From Platycnemis pennipes (taxonomy: Eukaryota; Arthropoda; Insecta; Odonata; Platycnemididae), in assembly GCA_933228895.1 (NCBI GenBank), contig CAKOGI010000036.1, positions 1 through 64,000 of the forward strand: a stretch of DNA of 64,000 nt. The letters are read 5' to 3'. Positions 10,225 to 21,023 of the stretch are shown piece after piece. The translations under genes were made by a program, and so were the position numbers. Every line of letters begins with the position of its first letter. Position 1 is the first letter of the stretch. The notes under the pieces were generated by a model. It did not search any database and had not been told where the DNA came from. It saw only the letters and a list, made by a program, of their open reading frames with translations.

Positions 10225-10879
10225 CATTTACCGAGGCCTTTACACCAATAATCAAGCTTGATATACCAGAATACCTTCACATTTCACCAGACCATGGTCA
10301 TGTATGGAAATAGGGGCCATCGGCTCCTATGACAAAAACAATAAAACAAAATAATTGTCAACACACATTTTACTATCTATTACATATGTGCTCTTTACCT
10401 TTTAGATCGTAGATCCTGAAACAAAAGTTAGTTTTACCACAGCATTGCGAAGCCAAGAGCAAACCAATGTTTGTCACCCTGTTGAGACTGCTTCCTGTTC
10501 TTCTGTCTCGGGCAGCTACGAAGATTCCTCACCCTAACCTCGACAACTTATGGGAAGTGACTTTCCAATCGTAGCTCCGCCTCAAGTCCTGCAACGGCAT
10601 AAATAAATTCAATTTAAATTAGCATACCGTCAAAACAATGTACCTCTGTGCAAAGGAAATAATTATATTTTTTCATATATTATATCTGTTGTCAACATCC
10701 CTATTCTTTAACTAACACAAAGCCTAGTGTGAACATTAAGATACTGGATATATTTTTTTACCAACTTCTGTCATTGTATACTCAGTTTGAAAGTACAGTT
10801 TTACTAAATCACATCGAGATGTAAAGGACTCGGTAAATGATATCGGGGCCCCGACATGGGAAGAAAAGTCCTCCGAACT
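10185..10879. mobile_element. Non-autonomous inverted-repeat element, ~695 bp (copy 1)
   Basis: The left end (AGTTCGGAGGACT, then the GGGGCCCC palindrome, then CATTTACCGAG and CCTTTACA) is matched in inverted form at the right end, over about 60 bases with a few changes. The centre has no transposase. I could not fix a clear target-site duplication, so the superfamily is open. Confidence 0.65.
10529..10588 (-). other. Exon-like segment with strong acceptor (copy 1)
   Basis: On the minus strand a good 3' splice site (GCCGTTGCAG|GACTTG) precedes an open frame of 19 codons ending in TGA. In phase 0 it would continue the frame of the exon-like segment at 14359-14446, giving a very short product. 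It lies inside the inverted-repeat element. No homologue is recognised. Confidence 0.25.
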
Positions 10880-11837
10880 CTAAGATGTATTGTTTATAAT
10901 GTATGCCGAAATACAATTATTTTAGTCTCAAATTTAACGTGAATAATGCAAAAAACAATAGTAGATGTTATGAGCACGAATGTGAATCGATTCGAATATG
11001 ATCAAAGTTAGTATACTTCCACGCCTCTGCTCTTGAATACAACACGTATCTGCAGTTGCATGAACTCATAAGAATCTTGACACTCAGAAAAACTCACATC
11101 CCTAAGTGATGTACCAACAATGGAGTTATTTTTTTAAAGGCGAAGATAAAAAATGCTATTAAGAATTGTTTTCACAGAAACACGCCTTAGGAACAAGAGA
11201 AATCTTAAAAAGAATATTCACCGCAAAATGGTGGAATAATACGGAGTGGTATTCCTTTAATTTCCCAGTTGATTTGGACTTAAATGATAATATTCAAATT
11301 CTAACCTCAGATTTAAACAAATTCGATGTACCATACACAAAAATAAACCTAACTGATGCATACGTATCAACATTCACAAGGAAACAAGAGGTAACAAGAT
11401 AACCTCCGTGATTCAAATGCAATGCAGAATGCAACAGATCAGATATCGAGATTCCTCGAGTAGGATTGAATGTACATGAAGGAGAAATTAGCATACCAGC
11501 CACTGGGTGACAATGAAGTCAGATAAGGGGTGGTTGGGAACGATTAAAGCCCACCTACGGCGAACAAAGCATTGCGGTTTGCACGGAGTCCTCATATGGA
11601 CCCTGATGTGTGGATTTAAACATAAATAACATGAAATCGGACACGAATTCAATCCCATCGGCGTCTGCTAATCTTCGTAAGGATAATGGGGCTGGGAATC
11701 ATGTCAGACCTTGGGTTAAAGTACAGATTAAATCCATTTCAGTCATTTAAAACGGACTGCTTGACTGAACATGTAACATTCATATTAAAAACCCTTGCGT
11801 ATTATGCTATATTTCACAAGGTAAATAAAGTTAAGGG
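10880..11837. other. Non-coding stretch, nothing recognised (copy 1)
   Basis: It holds only short open frames, the longest being 11166-11402 from a non-ATG start. No repeats or RNA genes were identified. Confidence 0.45.
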
Positions 11838-12143
11838 TGATAGATTGTCGTACCGATTGATTTAAAATGTCATTTTCTCCCCCGTACTAGAAGAGAACAC
11901 AATAGGCAGCATAGGAACGGGATAGGCAATAGGTGAAATATTGCTCTGGTGCATTTATTAACACCCAACCCCTTTATTACTATGTATGTACTAACCATCT
12001 AGCTGCACGTGACCCTATTAGCTAGCATGTCCCCATGTGGTAGCCTAGTTGCAAGTCAATAGTACCTGTTTGGTGATCTTCACCCCCTGCCGCACACCCT
12101 CGCGGTGGCTTGCAAGGTATCGCGTGGATGTAGATGTATTTAA
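11838..12143 (+). mobile_element. CR1/L2-like LINE 3' fragment, plus strand (copy 1)
   Basis: The start is the last coding stretch of ORF2 (the TDRFKM and PRTRRE region with substitutions). The 3' UTR follows, with the terminal hairpin (CCCCTGCCGCACACC ... GTGGCTTGCAAGG) and a short GATGTAGATGT tail. It faces the minus-strand copy at 12248, tail to tail across about 100 bases. Confidence 0.8.
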
Positions 12144-12247
12144 CGTAGGCGTTGATGCATTTTATCTATCAATTATCATATTATTCAAGAACACAGGAGA
12201 GCGACGAACAACATACAACCGCGCCTTTCATCCATCGCGGAGCACTT

Positions 12248-13131
12248 CATCTACATCATACCCTGCAAGCCACCACAAAGATATGTGGCAGGGGATGATT
12301 TCTCACCAAACATACACTAAATATCATGCATAAAAAAGGAACAGTAATAATAAACTAGTCAGAACTTCACTATTTATAAAAGATAGAATTTGCAAAGCAA
12401 ACATGCAAAAACATTCTCTTAGAAGGGTTACCTTTAAGTACTCATACCAACATGCAGCTACTAATCCTATCCATTGCTAATCTCCGATTGGACATATTTA
12501 CCGTTATTCGTATCCCTAATAGTACGAGGAAAAAGTACATTTGGAATCTATCAGTTCGGCAATCAATTTATCTAATTTTATGATTATGGTCTAGTCTAAC
12601 ATAGTAAGTTAGGGTTCGCAAAATATTTGTAACATCATCACTGAAAATATTGTCTTGGGATTTATTTGAGAGATTAAGATTAAATTTCAACCTTGCGATC
12701 TCACAATGATTCCTATTTTAATTCATTTAATAGACTGGTTACGCTAATAAGGTTATCGTACCGTCCCTTTACCAATCTTGCCGATCTTCGCTGCTCACGT
12801 TCAAGTTCATTATTTGGACCATTTCGTAGGGATTCCATACACTGGAAGCATATTCCAAATGAGGTCTTACGAGGGAAAAGTAGCTGGTTTCTCGTGCATG
12901 ATCGTCACATTTACCCAATACTCTTTTGACGTATCCCAGTTTACGATTCGCTTGACCCATTCTTTCACGTATGTGTTTACCCCAGGAAATATCATTTGTT
13001 AGTCTTTTTCCAAGATATTTAATGGATTCCACGTTTGTTAATTAAATATTACTTATTTTGTATGTGCTAGGAGGAGAACATTTTAAAAAATTTAATTCTA
13101 ACTGCCATGTATCACACCAATTTTCAATTGA
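12248..13131 (-). pseudogene. CR1/L2-like LINE ORF2 C-terminus and 3' UTR, minus strand (copy 1)
   Basis: Reading the minus strand from 13131, the frame shows KYLGKRLTNDISWGKHIRER, KRVLGKCD, FSLVRPHLEYASSVW, then frameshifts and the diverged 3' UTR ending in the terminal hairpin and a CATCTACATC tail at 12248. The conserved SLVRPHLEYA block places it in ORF2 after the reverse transcriptase. It is a 5'-truncated decayed copy. Confidence 0.8.
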
Positions 13132-13138
13132 AAATAGT

Positions 13139-13536
13139 CACTTCTGGGAAGGCCCGACACACAACATGAATTTTGATGGAGCCAAGCTGATCAAGACCGA
13201 AAAACGCTATTTCCCAAGGCTCATACGCGATCGAAACGACCAAGAACATCAACAATTTTAACAGACAGAACTATAAGCTGTCCCATGCTTCGAAGCGCCT
13301 AATTTAAATAGCTAGTCCAACGGCGATTGAAAATGCGCCCACTTGAAAATCACAGCGCAGAACTGAATAGGAATATATAAGACGGTAAAAATCTGCTTAG
13401 ATACACTTCAGACGCGAACTGAAACGTTGGCGAAACTGATGTCACCCCAGAATGGACACGGGCAGAAGAAATCCTGAAACGAATGGATCCTCAAACCAGA
13501 CACTCCGCGGAAGCCTCAATAAGGAATGTAGTAGTC
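13139..13536 (+). mobile_element. Possible Penelope-like element 3' fragment (copy 1)
   Basis: The plus-strand frame 13139-13261 reads FDGAKLIKTEKRYFPRLIRD, which resembles the region after the GIY-YIG domain in Penelope-like elements. Further on a fragment with ETDVTPEWTRAEEILKRM resembles their usual 3' sequence. There are several stops. The assignment rests on memory of the family pattern and should be taken as weak. Confidence 0.4.
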
Positions 13537-13620
13537 TTCTTACATGTCAATAGTGCATGTTTGGTGATCTTCACCCCCTGCCACAAACCCTCCCGGTGGC
13601 TTACAGGGTATTGTGTAGGT
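13537..13620 (+). mobile_element. CR1/L2-like LINE 3' terminus, plus strand (copy 1)
   Basis: Only the 3' end is present: GCATGTTTGGTGATCTTCA, the terminal hairpin (CCCCTGCCAC ... GGTGGCTTACAGGG) and a degenerate tail. Confidence 0.75.
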
Positions 13621-14358
13621 AAAATATTTAACAAAAATGAATGCAAAAAATTGTGATATAAGGATGAATAGTGACCGTGAGATATTGATACCCTTAAAAA
13701 TGAATTACAATCAAAAGATTTAAGGCATGACCGCAAAAGGTGAAGTTTATTCAAATTACAAAACTCACATCTAATCTCACGAGAGACTATCTTGTAACAG
13801 ACGAATCACAAACGCCGTATTTTTCCAATTAAAATACTTAATGCTGTAATTAGTCATCAGTTAATGGAAAAATGGCGGACTCTACCTACTTAATAGAATA
13901 TAATATTCATAATCTGACGCCACGTAGCGAACAGGCAGTTCATGCGTCGTATCTGCTGCTCCCGAGCAAAAATATTGACGAAAATCAGTACAGCTGTATT
14001 CTTTTCCTATATTCTAGTGCCATTTAGAATCATATTCTTTTCCTATAATTTCCTATATTTGTTTTACTAACAGCAATCGTTTAATCTTGATTTTAAGTTA
14101 ACTTCAAACAGGACGAAAGGGAAATAGACTACAATTTCTCGAATAACGCGTGGAGATGCAGCAAGAACAATCAAAGATCGTCCGGGAAAATTCTAGGAAT
14201 CGAAACAATCATTTGAGATTTTCGGCGGGAAGTCATGGTTTAAGAAAAAACAACTTAGCATCGACCAGAAGGAAAAGAATCACAAAAAAGGCGCGAAAAT
14301 ATTACGTGAAAATGAAAACACTTTTCAATGAAAAATATTAGCAATTAAGCGGACTTAC
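13621..14358. other. Non-coding stretch leading to the divergent patch (copy 1)
   Basis: AT-rich. The two large copies start to differ at 13717 and 13896 (single bases). From 14237 on they differ densely. The open frame 14150-14341 on the plus strand is altered near its end in copy 2, which argues against it being a protein gene. Confidence 0.5.
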
Positions 14359-14446
14359 CGTCAATCCACTGAGGACCGTTTTCATAGACAGTCTCTCGAA
14401 TTCCCAGTTGTCCCTCTTAAAGTCCCACGTGATCGATGACTCCTTC
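14359..14446 (-). other. Exon-like segment in the divergent patch (copy 1)
   Basis: On the minus strand the segment is bounded by a very good acceptor (TTTTTTTACAG|GAAGG) and donor (ACG|GTAAGT). A frame is open through it, including SSITWDFKRDNWEFER and an ATG. In copy 2 the same splice sites enclose 125 instead of 88 bases, with about ten substitutions and a 37-base insertion. This changes the phase relative to the acceptor. No homologue is recognised. Confidence 0.35.
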
Positions 14447-17195
14447 CTGTAAAAAAATTCAAACCATTAACAGAAGGAACCACAAATTTTGCTGCACTGC
14501 TACTGTAATTTCCCATCAATCAATGGAAAAAGAATTGTTCATGGCATATGCATGATTGAATTTCTAAGTAAAGCAAAAATTTTAAATGTAGTCAAGTACA
14601 TGCTATACGTAACTCGGATTTAATTTCTAATCTTCGTATGTACATCCAGAAAAATAAGTTACTAATTGTTTCGGATTTCCCTTTTAAGGTAACTCCAAAC
14701 TCGATGAACGCTAATAACGTGGTTCACTAGAATCATCTTATTAATATCTCTAGGAAGAAGTACAGTAAAATCTTACAGTAAAAATTAATCAACTCCTATC
14801 TTTAAGTTCTCCTAGTGTTGTAACTGTTGAAGCGAGTAGTTTTCCCCGTTTAGCAGCATCAGAGTATCGTAAATGTAGATCTAGGGTTTAGTTGTCCAAT
14901 CAAAAATAACGGCGTTATATGGTCAGTAAAAACATAAAGTAACTTCGAGTGGATTAACTAAAACGCATTTTTCCATTGCATTGGTCAACAGATTTCGTTG
15001 GCACCCGTCTCGTAACGATCGATTGAATATCTTTTAAAAGGAGCAGGCCCACAAGAGGGTAATACAACATTAACCACGATTTACGAAATTATTTGATCGA
15101 GAAACGAAAAAATCCATGTGTGTTACATTGATATTTGCAATATGTTCTCATTAACATGCGAGTATGGGAAATGAACACACGTGAATTTCACACGATTATT
15201 CTGCGGGTACATCTCTCGGAATATCTCACTATTCTTCGTACTTCCAGAAAAATAAGACACGGATTTCCCTTTCAAAAATAACTGCAAACCTAATGAACGT
15301 TAATAATTGAAACTGACTTAAAGTAAAAGTTACTTAAATTGGGGCTGAAAACTCACCTGGCCTTCTATTACCGCGTCCACACCAATACTGAGGACAGGCC
15401 GTCTGATCACGCGATCGAACGGTACGGTCTGGCGTGACGTCACCGAGACCGGACCAATCACCAAAGTGCAATGTGGAATTCGTCGTGATTAATAATTTCG
15501 AAAACGCTTAATTATTTTCGCTGTTTAAATATTCTCTCGCTTATATTATTGCTGGATATGCATTTTGGATTTTGATAATTGCCTATATGGCTACAAGATT
15601 CGTTTTCCGAAATTAGTTTACTAAAAAAAATTAATGGCGCCACCTGCTTTTACGTCTGTTAACTACTGCTTATGGCGGAAAAATGTGAAAAATACCCAAT
15701 ATACGTTGTTATCCTCAAGTTTCTGAAAAATATCCTATAATGAAGTATTAAAAAGAAAAGAAATTATTTTCAAACAAATATTACACCATTATGCAACGTG
15801 CAGGGGTTTTATTTCGGGTCTACCAACACTTATAGTTGCATGACATCTGATACCTGATTTCAGTTTTGCATTGATAGAATTATTGCAATTATTGAAATAG
15901 TTACATAAAAATTATTAGCAGATTAACATGCCCATCGACGTTCGAATAGTAAGTCCATTTTCCTCTAATATTGTTAGCATTCAAATGAAAGAAACTCTTC
16001 AATAAAACCACTGGATATACTGCCAACCGCCCTTCTAGTTGCTTTCCGGTTATAATAGGATTGTCGTATATCTAACTCGAATTACAACAAAAATTAGCAG
16101 TTGCTAATATTTACCTTCCTACTGCCACAACAACGAAATTCGTCGGCATCGTTCGCAGAATACTTCAGCTACCCAAAGCACATTTGGACGTGGGTAATTA
16201 CATAAACATGGGAAATGGAAACCAACCATGCAACCATTGCTTACCTTTACGGGAACACTAAGACACCGTCATTACAGTTAGCGTAGTAGATTCACTGCAA
16301 CGATTTCCCGTTAATTCTTCTCCCAGCAAGGCACTTATAACCACGACGCACCACACAACTTGGTCACTCATCCAGTGATTCATTCAACTGAAGCACTACT
16401 ATTCATATTTCACTTGCGGCGTTATGTTGGAGGATGAAACACTGCATGGTACTTGATAAACACTCAAAATTACGCTGGATAACGTCTTCTTGTGCATTAA
16501 CATCTTGAGGAGTGTCAATTTACTAACAGGCTTCATTGGAGACAGGATTTGGTGAGGAACATAATATTCATGGTAATAATTCACGTTCACGGTACTTCTC
16601 ATCATGATACGTCGCCAATCTTAGACATTCTCACTCACTGAAACACTAGCGGACACTTCTTGCAAAAGACTTAATACGAAAATCAGCCTCTTATTGCATG
16701 ACGGAGTGGCCTCCAAGCATTCTCGCAAGGATTCCACACCACTGATCAGCTGTTCGGGATTGTGTTGTTGCCTCGTAGGATGGAAGCAAGGAACTAAGAC
16801 GAAGATTTGCTTCGTTCATGAACTTGGAAGGTCGTGGGTTTCGCAATCGCTGAAATGACTCCTCCTCACTTTCGCTCTTACGGTCGAGAGCGAAGCACTT
16901 CAGAACAAAATGAGGCATATGGAATTGAATGCCCTGAAGGCAGACCTCGTTGGAAATATTTCTGGCGACGTGAATGGAACCGACGAATTGAGCGAAATGC
17001 AATGAGTACGTAATCAATGTATTGACTGCAGTGTAATGCGTGTAGTTGGTGAAGCGTAATTACACTATTGAATTAAATGTAATGACTGGTATGTGATGTG
17101 TATAATGAGAGATAGTTTAGGATATATCACCTACTTAGATGGTACGTACGAATACCAATGGTTGATCGCGGGGTCACCAGACGGTTAGTAAGTTT
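14447..17195. other. Mostly non-coding stretch with a promoter-like patch (copy 1)
   Basis: Apart from the promoter-like patch at 15357-15460 there is nothing I can identify. The minus-strand frame 16691-17017 is open for 108 codons but begins with TTG and has no family features. Confidence 0.45.
15357..15460 (-). promoter_or_regulatory. Promoter-like patch and first-exon donor (copy 1)
   Basis: A GC-richer patch carries a perfect CRE-type palindrome TGACGTCA (15435-15442) and a CCAAT box in reverse (15454-15458). Downstream on the minus strand is a perfect donor CCAG|GTGAGT at 15357. It could start a transcript that includes the exon-like segment at 14359-14446. There is no TATA box at a typical distance. 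Confidence 0.3.
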
Positions 17196-17401
17196 TTGCA
17201 GGAGAACTTTAAGCTAACCCAACTACCAGCATGTTTTTGCATTTTGGCCTTGTTTTATATCTTTTTTCAATTGTGAAGTTTAGTGGTATATAGTTAATAA
17301 TCCTTTTTATGCTTGATATTTAATGCATGTTTGGCGTTAATTCAACCCCTGCCTCACGTCTTATTTGTGGTTTGCAGGGTATAATATGGATATGCTTAAT
17401 T
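17196..17401 (+). mobile_element. CR1/L2-like LINE 3' UTR, diverged, plus strand (copy 1)
   Basis: It matches the 3' UTR of the plus-strand LINE at 21465-21660 (AGCTAACCC, ATGTTTTTGCAT, TTTTTATGC, GCATGTTTGG, then the decayed hairpin and a tail). It meets the next fragment tail to tail. Confidence 0.65.
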
Positions 17402-17402
17402 T

Positions 17403-17446
17403 ACGTATTACCCCGCATTCCACTGCTAGGGTGTGTATCAAGGGAT
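17403..17446 (-). mobile_element. CR1/L2-like LINE 3' terminus, diverged, minus strand (copy 1)
   Basis: Decayed terminal hairpin: ACCCCGCATTCCACTGC, then AGGGTGTGTATCAAGGG. It directly abuts the plus-strand fragment. Confidence 0.55.
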
Positions 17447-18391
17447 AAACCAACACTTGAAATCAAAAGAGATTTAAATTTACACTTACTTGTCATGCAG
17501 GCATGCAAAAATAGCAGTCCGTGCAGGCACTAACTACAAAAAACTGATGCTACTACTTTGCTATGCTGTAATGTGTAATTACTTTGCGTAAAATGATAGA
17601 TAATCATTCACGAGAACCGCATAGCTAAATTGTTTTTCCACATCAATCAATGTAATTATTATTGATGAGTCATGAACTTAATGTAACTGAAGCAACTAAT
17701 TAATTATAATTCTTTAGAAGATGCGTAAGAAAGCAATGTCCAAACATGAACTCCACACTATTGTTCTGAATCAAAATGTACAGCACCTATTCTAATTTCC
17801 TACTGTATCTTCGCTTCAATCCATTACTGTCCTCAAATAGTATTTGGTTGCTCAAGCTGGTTTGTTTAAATATTCAACTGGAGCTATAATGATATGATAA
17901 AGACTGACTCATTAACCATCCTACTCCATTTCTCAAATTGAATCCTTGTAACTTCGTTGGTGCTAAAGATTCCGGCATCCACACACTGCGCAAGGACCCT
18001 CGTTTCCTTGGGTTCCCACATTATCAGCAACTGAGAGGTAAATTGTTGTTACAATAATTATCGATAAGTCAAGAAGTGTTTAAACTGCAGAAATAAAATG
18101 TTTATTCTTTTCTAGGGCATATTGTTGAGCAATAATTGTTGGAAATGTTGAAGCATGAATTTGTTAAAGTTAGTTTCTACACACTGATGTCCTACTTCAA
18201 AATGTACAATACCTAATCAAATTCTCTTCAGTATCTTCGCTGTAAGATATTACTGTCACAAACATAATTCGAATGGTCTCGCCAGTCGCATTTCACATAT
18301 TATCTGCAGCTACAATGATGATATTAAGGCTGACTCAGAAACTATCCTCTTCCATATCCATCATATAGGTTATTAATCTACTTCTTCATTT
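17447..18391. other. Non-coding stretch, possible weak internal duplication (copy 1)
   Basis: Two parts (about 17755-17890 and 18185-18310) share the words TCAAAATGTACA, ATCTTCGCT, ATTACTGTC and AGCTACAATGATG/AGCTATAATGAT in the same order. This suggests an old duplication of about 430-bp spacing. No genes. Confidence 0.45.
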
Positions 18392-18745
18392 ACCCCGCGA
18401 GCCACCGCGAGGGTGTGTGGCAGGTGAATATCACCAAGTATGCACTATTGACATGCAATTAGGATATTTAATGGAGAAAGGCCAGACAATAGGGTCACAC
18501 GCAGCTAGATGGCCAGTATCTACGGAGTAAGATAGGGATTATTGGCTGTTATTACATTCATCATGCACTACTGACTACTCTAACAATATTTCACCTATTA
18601 TCTATCCCTTTGTAACACTGCCTCTTAAAAGTTAGTGTGAGGAATGACATTTTAAATCTATCTCTCTAATCTTGTTAATCTATTCAAGCCTAGCATGAAA
18701 CGCAGGGGCTCTCAATATATAGCCCCGGTGGTGTAAAAATTAAAG
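18392..18745 (-). mobile_element. CR1/L2-like LINE 3' fragment, minus strand (copy 1)
   Basis: It starts with the terminal hairpin (CCCCGCGAGCCACCGCGAGG, then GTGTGTGGCAGG) and continues into diverged 3' UTR and the very end of ORF2. The tail is missing. Confidence 0.7.
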
Positions 18746-18770
18746 GATGTAGAAGTAGAGATCATCTAAA

Positions 18771-19317
18771 TCTATCTACATCTACACAATACCCTGCAAG
18801 CCACCACGAGGGTGTGTGGCAGGGGGTGGTTGCTCACCAAACATGCACTACACATCATGCATAAAAAAGGAATAGTATTAATATATTAGTAAGAACTACA
18901 CTATTTAAAAAAGATAGAAATTACAAAGAAAACATGCAAAAACATTCTGTTAGTAGGGTTAGCTTTAAGTACTCATACCAACATGCAGCTACCAATGCTA
19001 TTCATTGCTACTCTCCGATAGGACATATTTACCGTTATTCGAATCTCTAATTGTGCGAGGGAAAAAGGACATTTTGAATCGGTCAGTTCTGCAATCAATT
19101 TCTCTAACTTTATGATTATGGTCCAGTCTGCCATAGTAAGTTGGGGTTAGTAAAATATTTTTACATCATCACTGAAAATATTGCCTTGGAATTTGTGGAA
19201 GAGATTAAGTCTAAATTTCAACCTGCGATCTGACAATGATTCCCATTTCAATTCATTTAATAGACTGGTTACGCTAATATAATTATCGTATCGTCCCTTT
19301 ACAAATCTTGCCGAATT
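18771..19317 (-). mobile_element. CR1/L2-like LINE 3' fragment, minus strand (copy 1)
   Basis: It has the CATCTACATCTACA tail and intact terminal hairpin, then the 3' UTR and the C-terminal ORF2 region, which is close to the plus-strand copy at 21121-21660. It stops at 19317, where unrelated sequence begins. Confidence 0.8.
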
Positions 19318-20025
19318 TACTTTATAATAATCTTTACAAATCCATGCTGTGTAAGTAACCTCTCTTATCGGTGGGAGATGGTGGTCATCGCCCCCAAGGG
19401 AAGCTAGAGATACTGAGTGTGAAGGCCCCAGTGTCCGAAGTTTTAAGGCGAGGTAACTGAGACACCAATGTCTTTAGGCCGTTTTATACGGTCATTTGAT
19501 ACTGCGCAGGCTCTTGCGAGAACACTTGCGCAAGAAATATTGCGCCGTGTAAAGCGACGACGGGCAGCGGCACTGTGCGAACGCTTTTGCTACCAAATTA
19601 GAACGTGTTCTAATCTGATGCATGTGTTCGCGCAAGTTTGAAGTTAATTTCTCTCACTAGATGGTGCAGATGTAGCAGAAACGAATGGCCTGGGGAATTC
19701 TAGCAATTAAATAGGTTGTAGACGATTGAGTTGGGTGTTTTTGTTTGCACTCAACCCCATAGGTGGTGAATAAAATGCAATAATGATGAGCTGGGCGATT
19801 ATTCACGTGGAATGTTAAATTTCGTGCGTATAGGAATAACCTGTTACCATGGCCCACATCCGTTCGTTCGTGATGAAAATTTTGGGCAAAGTATACGGGA
19901 CTAGGGTCTCCACTATTATGTTTACATTATGGCTTAAAACATATCTCAAAGTGGTGGTAATTTATCGCATCTTTCACGTCCAATTAATTGCTACTTCATA
20001 GACCTTGACGTTATGCGATAAACAT
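19318..20025. other. Non-coding stretch with a possible small inverted repeat (copy 1)
   Basis: GGCCGTTTTATACGG near 19478 and the inverse of CGCTTTACACGGCGC near 19545 form a short imperfect inverted repeat like the end of a small DNA element. I found no partner further away. The rest shows nothing. Confidence 0.4.
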
Positions 20026-20045
20026 CTACATCTACATGATACCGT

Positions 20046-20853
20046 TTTTAACCCACCTTCCGGGGATTCAACTGTCGTGTCACCTGACCTCTTTCAGCGG
20101 TTGATGCAACCAATTGACATTTCCTGTAATGGTATTGAAAAATTACTTAAAGGTATAAGCCCCAACAAATCTCCTGGCCCTGATCAAATTCCCTCCCGCG
20201 TATATAGAGAGTTAGCATCCGAAATTTCCCCCTACCTTGAAATAGTATTTAATAAATCCCTGACCGAACACGTCGTACCGATGGACTGGAAAGCAGCCGA
20301 TGTAACACCCATTTTTAAAAGTGGCGATAGGGAGCAGCCATCTAACTACAGACCTATATCCCTCACATCCATTTCATGCAAGGTCCTAGAACATATAATT
20401 GTCAGTTCAGTCATGGGACACCTAGATAGCCAGAATTTATTGTCCAATGTCCAGCATGGCTTCCGAAAGAGCAGATCGTGTGAAACCCAACTTGCTCTCT
20501 TTTCCCACGATATTTTAGTTTCTGGCGAAAATAATATTCCAGTGGATGCTATATTTCTCGACTTCAAGAAGGCTTTTGACAAGGTTTCTCACAGCAAACT
20601 AATTTTGAAGTTAAAATCTTATGGGTTAGACAGTAACATTATATCATGGATTAATGATTTTCTGCATGATCGGGTTCAAAGGGTTGTTTTGGACGGTGTT
20701 TCCTCACCGGCAATTAAATTCACTTCGGGTGTCCCACGAGGTAGTGTGATAGGTCCTCTCCTATTCCTTTTGTATATTAATGATATCCAAAAGGTGGTAA
20801 AAAGTAAGCTTCGTCTATTTGCCGATGACGCAGTAGTGTACAGGGAAATTCTA
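20046..20853 (+). pseudogene. LINE ORF2 reverse transcriptase domain (copy 1)
   Basis: The frame contains the ordered RT blocks: SPGPDQIPSRV, NYRPISLTSI, QHGFRKSRSCETQL, AIFLDFKKAFDKV, SGVPRGSVIGPLLFLLYIND and LRLFADDAVVYR. The catalytic aspartates (FLDF and FADD) are present. It lacks the endonuclease and any ATG, and the frame leaves the LINE after FADDAVVYR into the foreign module. It is a dead copy, though the domain itself is intact. Confidence 0.85.
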
Positions 20854-20901
20854 TCCTTGATGGACCGCAGGGGCTCAACATCTAGTACCTGAACCTCGGT
20901 A

Positions 20902-21017
20902 AAATTGCCATGCGAATTAGGGATCCTGGGTAGCGTAGTGGTCTGCGCAGTGGCCCGGAAAGCCAAAGGTCCGTGGTTCGATTCCCGGTCCAGGTGAATT
21001 TTTTCGCATGGCAATTT
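20902..21017. repeat. 15-bp perfect inverted repeat around tRNA-like module (copy 1)
   Basis: AAATTGCCATGCGAA (20902-20916) returns inverted as TTCGCATGGCAATTT (21003-21017). Between them lies the tRNA-like sequence. LINE sequence resumes a few bases after the right arm. Confidence 0.9.
20924..20995 (+). tRNA. tRNA-like sequence, probably not a functional tRNA (copy 1)
   Basis: Its 72 bases have an A-box-like TAGCGTAGTGG (20931-20941), a consensus B box GGTTCGATTCC (20975-20985) and ends that can pair (CCTGG with CCAGG). The anticodon loop would read CCGGAAA, with GGA in anticodon position, but has C instead of U at position 33 and an imperfect stem. It is better seen as a tRNA-derived module, such as a SINE head or insertion, than as a tRNA-Ser gene. 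The pol III promoter boxes look usable. Confidence 0.6.
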
Positions 21018-21023
21018 ATGTGT

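Noticed and set aside
14150..14341. Plus-strand basic open frame before the divergent patch
   Set aside because: The equivalent frame in copy 2 is shifted and ends differently. Composition is that of AT-rich DNA read by chance.
16691..17017. 108-codon minus-strand open frame (and 46462-46788)
   Set aside because: The start is TTG, there is no ATG near it, and the composition is not protein-like. No motif recognised.
19470..19560. Ends of a small DNA transposon (GGCCGTTTTATACGG and inverse)
   Set aside because: The inverted match is short and imperfect and no second end at element distance was found, so it is only mentioned as a possibility.
20924..20995. Functional tRNA-Ser(GGA) gene
   Set aside because: U33 is replaced by C, the anticodon stem is imperfect and the sequence is embedded in a dead LINE. 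A tRNA-derived module is more likely.
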